Below are positions 59,974-64,000 of a stretch of 64,000 nucleotides of DNA, in pieces. The stretch lies in NCBI RefSeq assembly GCF_000230735.2, contig NC_019962.1:2790001-2854000 (forward strand), given 5' to 3'. Every line of letters begins with the position of its first letter. The stretch's first letter is position 1. This stretch comes from Natrinema pellirubrum DSM 15624 (lineage in GTDB: Archaea > Halobacteriota > Halobacteria > Halobacteriales > Natrialbaceae). Under the pieces are notes generated by a model. The model saw nothing but the letters and a program-made list of their open reading frames with translations. It did no database searches and was not told the origin of the DNA. Made by a program: the position numbers and the translations under genes.

Positions 59974-61878
59974 TCAGTCACCTGCAGCAGGTTCGATTCG
60001 TACCTGTGCGGTCGGTTCGCGGTCCTCCTCGGCGAGGTTGACCTCGTAGCCCTCGACGATTTCAGCGGGCTCGAAGGGGTTGCCGTTGTACTTCAGCAGG
60101 CTCGTGAGCTTCTCGCCGAACCGGCCCAGTTCCTTCTGGAGCAGCCCGCGGAACTGCGCCGTGGCGTTCATCTCGACGACCATCGCCTCGTCGACGCTCT
60201 CTAAGAACTCGGTCACCTCTTTCTCGGGGAACGGCATCATATCGGAGACGCTGAGCCCCTTGACGGAGTGGCCGTTCGCGTTGAGTCGTTCGATGGCCTC
60301 CTCGACCGCACCCTGTGAGGAGCCCCACGTGATGATGCCGTAGTCGGCCGTCTCGTCGCCGAAGTAGGTCTGGGTGGACTCGCGCTCCTCGTCGAGTTCA
60401 GCGCGGATGGACTCGAGTTTCTCGAGGCGACGGTCCATCTGGGCGACGCGGTTGTCGGGATCCTCGCTGATGTGGCCGACCGGGCTGTGTTCGTTCCCGG
60501 TCGCGAGGAAGCGCCCGCCCTTCTGTCCGGGGATCGACCGCGACGCGACGCCGTTCTCGGCGTTCTCGTAGTCGAAGCGCTTGAACTTCCCGGAGTTGTC
60601 GTGGGCGGCCTCGCGGAGTTCGTCCTCGGTCAGCGTCGAGCCCAGGTCCGGCGAGACCTCGCGGTCGAAAAAGTCGACATCGACGTTGGTGTTCTCGCCG
60701 GAGAGTTTCTGGTCGTAGATGACGATCGCCGGGATCTGGTAGTCCCAGGCGATGTCGAAGGCCAACCGGGTCTGTTCGTAGGCCTCCTCGATGTTACCGG
60801 GCGCGAAGACGACCCGCTGGGAGTCGCCCTGGCTCGTGTAGAGGACGTGTTCGAGGTCGGCCTGTTCGGGTTTGGTCGGCATCCCGGTCGAGGGGCCGGC
60901 CCGCATCGACTCGACGAGGACGACCGGCGTCTCGGTCATCTCCGCCAGCCCGAGCGGTTCGGACATCAGCGCGAAGCCGCCGCCGGAAGAGCCGGACATG
61001 GCCTTGACGCCGGCGTGGCTCGCGCCGACGGCCAGCGCGGCCGCGGCGATCTCGTCCTCGACCTGCTCGGAGACCCCGCCCATGTCGGGGAAGTTCTGCG
61101 CGAGGATGGTGAATACGTCCGTCCACGGCGTCATCGGGTAGCCGGCGATGAACCGACAGCCGGCGTCGATCGCGCCGTAGGCGATCGCGTTCGAACCCGA
61201 CAGCAGCGCCTGCTCGGCGTCGTGAGAGCCTTCGGGGGCCCGCAGGTCGTGTTCGAACTCGTACTCCTCCCGCGTCGTCTCGTAGGCCTCGTGGAGAATC
61301 TCGAGGTTCGCCTCGAGAACGTCCCCGCCCATCGCGTCGGACATCAGGTCCTCGATGTGCTCGAGTTCCATGTCCAACAGCGCCGCGGTGACGCCGACGC
61401 CTGCGGTGTTGCGCATGACCTCGCGACCGTGTTCGCGTGCGAGTCCGCGCAGGTCCATCGGGAAGACGTGCCAATCGTTTTCCTCGGCACGCTCGTGGAG
61501 GTCGATCGCTTCGACGTCTTCCTCGCTGATGAGGCCCTCGTCGTAGACGATGATCCCGCCCTCGCGAAGTTCGTCCAAGTTCTCCGAGAGGGGCTTGATC
61601 TCCTCGTTGCCGTAGTAGGCTTCCTCCTGCGGGTTGCGGGCGAAGGAGTCACCCAGCGAGAGCAGGAAGTTGTAGCCGTCGCCGCGTGACTGTACCTCAT
61701 GGTCCGCGGCTCGGATCTCGACGTAGGTGTGGCCGCCGCGGATCCGCGACGGATAGTGGCGGTGGGTAAATACGTCGAGCCCCGAGCGCATCAGCGCCTT
61801 GGCGAAATTCTGGCTCGTCGAGTCGATCCCGTCGCCGGAACCGCCCGCGATTCGCCAGATGAGTTCGTCGTCGCTCAT
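59974..61878 (-). CDS. porA: Pyruvate:ferredoxin oxidoreductase, fused gamma/alpha subunit
   Basis: A 634-residue protein. The first about 190 residues are the gamma domain (IAGGSGDGIDSTSQNF opening) and the rest is the alpha part, starting at LLSGSNAIAYGAIDAGCRF. It binds TPP together with PorB and oxidises pyruvate to acetyl-CoA and CO2, reducing ferredoxin. In haloarchaea this replaces pyruvate dehydrogenase. It is first in the porA-porB operon and its start lies next to a short AT-rich leader on the minus strand (61920-61960). Confidence 0.88.
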   Translation of the reverse strand: MSDDELIWRIAGGSGDGIDSTSQNFAKALMRSGLDVFTHRHYPSRIRGGHTYVEIRAADHEVQSRGDGYNFLLSLGDSFARNPQEEAYYGNEEIKPLSENLDELREGGIIVYDEGLISEEDVEAIDLHERAEENDWHVFPMDLRGLAREHGREVMRNTAGVGVTAALLDMELEHIEDLMSDAMGGDVLEANLEILHEAYETTREEYEFEHDLRAPEGSHDAEQALLSGSNAIAYGAIDAGCRFIAGYPMTPWTDVFTILAQNFPDMGGVSEQVEDEIAAAALAVGASHAGVKAMSGSSGGGFALMSEPLGLAEMTETPVVLVESMRAGPSTGMPTKPEQADLEHVLYTSQGDSQRVVFAPGNIEEAYEQTRLAFDIAWDYQIPAIVIYDQKLSGENTNVDVDFFDREVSPDLGSTLTEDELREAAHDNSGKFKRFDYENAENGVASRSIPGQKGGRFLATGNEHSPVGHISEDPDNRVAQMDRRLEKLESIRAELDEERESTQTYFGDETADYGIITWGSSQGAVEEAIERLNANGHSVKGLSVSDMMPFPEKEVTEFLESVDEAMVVEMNATAQFRGLLQKELGRFGEKLTSLLKYNGNPFEPAEIVEGYEVNLAEEDREPTAQVRIEPAAGD

Positions 61879-62104
61879 AGTGGATCAGTGGCCGATGATC
61901 GACCGTATCCTCGATTTTGCTCCACGTGACCTAAAGACTTTGCTATAGATTACCAAGGATCTTTCGTGAAGAATGGACGTACATTGAAGAATATGTATGA
62001 ACGATCATTACGATAGCCGGGAACCCGTTGCTGTTCGTCACATTCGATCGGGAACGAGAGTCTCGTTTCTCGGCGTTGAAGGAGACGTGACGGCTCCCGT
62101 CGAT

Positions 62105-62890
62105 TCACGCGTCAGTCCCAAGTCCGTCCGGATCGACTGCCTCGAGACCCCATTCGTCGAGGAAGTCCTCGAGGAAGGCGGCTCGGTCGGGGAGTTCGTC
62201 GGGGTGGTGGGAGTCGGTGCCGACGGTGACGGCCACGTCGTGGTCGCGGAGAACGGTGAGGAACCGCTCGGCGGGATGGACGACCCCGGCGTCGGAAAGC
62301 GCCCGCCCGGCGTTTACCTCCGGCACCGTTCGCGAGTCGGCAAGTGCCCGCGCCACGCGCCGGTAGTGGGCCTCGGTCGCCCGCCCCCGCAGCGGCGGCG
62401 TCCGCTCGAGCAGGTCGACGTGGGCCGCGATATCGAACAGTTCCGACTCGACGAGCGCGACCAGCCGGTCGAAGTACCTGTCGACGACCGCGTCGCGTTC
62501 GGCGTCGGACATCGCCGCGAAGTGGGACGCGACCTGGACGTTGTTGCCGTCGACGGCGTGGACGCTGCCGATCGCGTACTCGAAGCCCGCCTCCGAGAGG
62601 AAAGTGTCGATGGCCGCCTCGTCGCGCGGATCGTAGTCCATCTCGACGGCGTCGTAGATCTCGAGGTCGAAGTCGCTCTGCAACCGCTCGATCCCCCGAC
62701 GGCGGCGCTCGTAGGTGAGATCGAGGTTGAAGCCGTAGACCCCTCGCATCGATTCGGGCCGCTCGCGCGAGGCCACGTTGCAGTGGTCGGCGAACCCGAT
62801 GCCGTCGAGACCGGCCGTCTCGGCCGCCCGAACCATCGATCGAAGGAAGTCTCCGTCCGAGTAGTTCGAGTGAACGTGAAAATCACGCAT
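62105..62890 (-). CDS. PHP-domain phosphoesterase
   Basis: A 261-residue metal-dependent phosphoesterase. Metal-site motifs are HVHSNYSDGD at the start, GFADHCNVASRERP, GSVHAVDG, and VGTDSHHPDEL at the end. The layout fits histidinol-phosphatase-type PHP proteins and nucleotide or sugar phosphate hydrolases. The substrate is not known. It stands alone on the minus strand, divergent from the LUD gene. Confidence 0.88.
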   Translation of the reverse strand: MRDFHVHSNYSDGDFLRSMVRAAETAGLDGIGFADHCNVASRERPESMRGVYGFNLDLTYERRRRGIERLQSDFDLEIYDAVEMDYDPRDEAAIDTFLSEAGFEYAIGSVHAVDGNNVQVASHFAAMSDAERDAVVDRYFDRLVALVESELFDIAAHVDLLERTPPLRGRATEAHYRRVARALADSRTVPEVNAGRALSDAGVVHPAERFLTVLRDHDVAVTVGTDSHHPDELPDRAAFLEDFLDEWGLEAVDPDGLGTDA

Positions 62891-63015
62891 ACGTTACCGA
62901 CCACGGGTGACGTGTTAGTCGTTTTGCTTATTGGCGGTATTCGACCCGGTAATTCGTGATTGGGCCCAGCGTGTGGCACTCGCGGACGGCAGTGCGGGCC
63001 GACCGAACGACGAAG

Positions 63016-63044
63016 TAACACCGGTGTAATCAGCTAACACCGGT
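63016..63044. promoter_or_regulatory. Direct repeat upstream of the LUD gene
   Basis: TAACACCGGT occurs at 63016-63025 and again at 63035-63044, 19 bases apart. The first copy extends to a perfect palindrome ACACCGGTGT (63018-63027). Its place 55-85 bases before ATG 63099 fits an activator or repressor site. Confidence 0.55.
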
Positions 63045-63098
63045 ATCCGCGAACACTTACGGTGATCTCGGCCCCAGACGAACGTACGGCAACGACAC

Positions 63099-63755
63099 AT
63101 GTCACAACGAAAACCGGACTACGTAGACGACACCGAGATCGACGCGACGCTCGACGAACTGCCGACCGACGAGGCCATCGAGGCAACCGTCGACAACCTC
63201 GAGGCGAACGGCTTCGACGTCGTCGTGGCCGACTCAACCGAAGCGGCCCTCGAAGCGGTCCAATCACAGATCCCTGCCGGTGCGTCGGTGATGAACGGCC
63301 ACTCCACGACGCTCGAGGAGATCGGCTTCGATGACTACCTCTCGGCGGGCGACCACGAGTGGGAGAGCCTGGCCGACGAGATCTGGAGCATCGACGACGA
63401 CGCCGAGCGCCAGGCGGCCCGCCGCGAGTCCCAGACCGCCGACTACTTCCTCGGCGGTATCAACGCGATCGCCCAAACGGGCGAACTCGTCGCGGCCGAC
63501 CGCTCTGGCAGCCGGATCGGCGCGTACCCCTTCGCCGCGAGCAACGTCGTGATCGTCAGCGGCGTCAACAAGATCGTGCCGACGCTCGAGGACGCGCTCG
63601 ACCGCCTCGAGTCGGTCGCCTACCCCCTCGAGAACGAACGGGCACAGGAGGCCTACGGCGTCGAGTCCGCCATCGCCAAACAGCTCATCTTCCGACAAGA
63701 ACTCGAGGACGATCGGACGACCGTCGTCCTGGTCCGCGATCAACTGGGCTACTGA
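63099..63755 (+). CDS. LUD-domain protein (LutC/YkgG-like)
   Basis: A 218-residue protein. Features are ATVDNLEANGFDVVVADSTEAALEAV near the start, GASVMNGHSTTLEEIG, DYFLGGINAIAQTGELVAADRSGSR and a C-terminal helix. The LUD domain is found in LutC of the lactate utilisation complex LutABC and in YkgG. No LutA or LutB gene is seen here. Two TAACACCGGT repeats lie upstream. Confidence 0.85.
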   Translation: MSQRKPDYVDDTEIDATLDELPTDEAIEATVDNLEANGFDVVVADSTEAALEAVQSQIPAGASVMNGHSTTLEEIGFDDYLSAGDHEWESLADEIWSIDDDAERQAARRESQTADYFLGGINAIAQTGELVAADRSGSRIGAYPFAASNVVIVSGVNKIVPTLEDALDRLESVAYPLENERAQEAYGVESAIAKQLIFRQELEDDRTTVVLVRDQLGY

Positions 63756-63944
63756 GGTCCCGGTCGGAGCGACGCCTGCAGTTACGCGCCGCTCCGGTCG
63801 CGCCCTCGAGTAGGGGCGGCCTCCGTCGCGACCGTCGCATCTCGTCCCGCCGAACTCGTCGCCTTCGGACGAGAAAGAGCATAAGGGCCACTGGCCCGTG
63901 GCCCTACGAACGTGGGTCGTGGAAACGATACGCGACGGGAGGCC

Positions 63945-64000
63945 ATGTCAAACCAGTACATCACGGCAGCGGACCATCTGCCCGACGAGGAGCGGACGGA
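63945..64000 (+). CDS. Start of a gene truncated by the window end
   Basis: ATG 63945 opens a frame with no stop to the end (MSNQYITAADHLPDEERT). GGGAGG (63937-63942) lies two bases before the ATG. Only 18 residues are visible, so no function can be given. Confidence 0.4.
   Translation, partial: MSNQYITAADHLPDEERT

Overview
The window is chromosomal DNA of a halophilic archaeon (class Halobacteria). The evidence is high GC, strongly acidic proteins, TATA boxes 22-30 bases upstream of start codons (mostly leaderless genes), an Orc1/Cdc6 gene beside repeated origin recognition boxes, TAT-type secretion signals, archaeosine (queDEC) genes, a two-subunit ferredoxin-dependent pyruvate oxidoreductase, and many small protein families known only from haloarchaea. 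A Natrinema/Haloterrigena-like genus is a guess from overall impression. No rRNA, tRNA or CRISPR array was recognised.

Layout. 1-11.2 kb: a truncated zincin-like membrane protein, a PadR regulator, a first fatty-acid block (acyl-CoA dehydrogenase, acyl-CoA ligase), squalene/phytoene synthase, an HTTM membrane protein and a 3-hydroxyacyl-CoA dehydrogenase. 11.4-13.1 kb: a gluconeogenic pair, class I fructose-bisphosphate aldolase directly followed by fructose-1,6-bisphosphatase. 13.1-19 kb: a TAT-exported serine-protease-like protein, lipoproteins, an aldehyde dehydrogenase with a decayed gene behind it, and a zinc ribbon. 19-21.3 kb: orc1/cdc6 and a replication origin with inverted ORB repeats around an AT-rich stretch. 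21.3-31 kb: glutamate dehydrogenase, a DUF6517 lipoprotein, a second acyl-CoA dehydrogenase, a RIO-like kinase, a second aldehyde dehydrogenase, a GlmU-like nucleotidylyltransferase and a membrane protein. 31-37 kb: a repeat-rich gene-free stretch, a nitrilase-family amidase, SRPBCC, winged-helix, PhoU-type regulator, NAD-kinase-like and CinA-like genes. 37.2-38.5 kb: a complete IS701-like insertion sequence in the promoter of a winged-helix gene. 39-41 kb: queD-queE-queC for archaeosine. 41-45 kb: TusA-like, CopD-like and four-repeat DUF2249 proteins. 45-51 kb: an iron-type alcohol dehydrogenase and a molybdenum block (yqeC, mobA, formate dehydrogenase alpha subunit), with a collapsed BKACE remnant. 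52-57.5 kb: an operon of an unknown helical protein, a PQQ-type quinoprotein and a TAT cupredoxin, then an EamA transporter and a NosL-like copper protein. 58-64 kb: an Lrp regulator, porB-porA, a PHP phosphoesterase, an LUD-domain protein and the start of one more gene.

How it fits together. Fatty-acid oxidation genes are scattered but complementary: ligase, two dehydrogenases and a hydroxyacyl-CoA dehydrogenase. Acetyl-CoA and pyruvate connect through PorAB, whose neighbour is an Lrp regulator. The aldolase/phosphatase pair drives sugar synthesis. MobA and YqeC may serve the molybdenum enzyme FdhA.

The most unusual locus is 52.0-55.8 kb. Its quinoprotein keeps the methanol-dehydrogenase-type cofactor site but has proline where the catalytic aspartate belongs, and it has no visible signal peptide, while the next gene encodes a TAT-exported copper protein. 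The second strongest signal is the origin at 20.3-21.0 kb.
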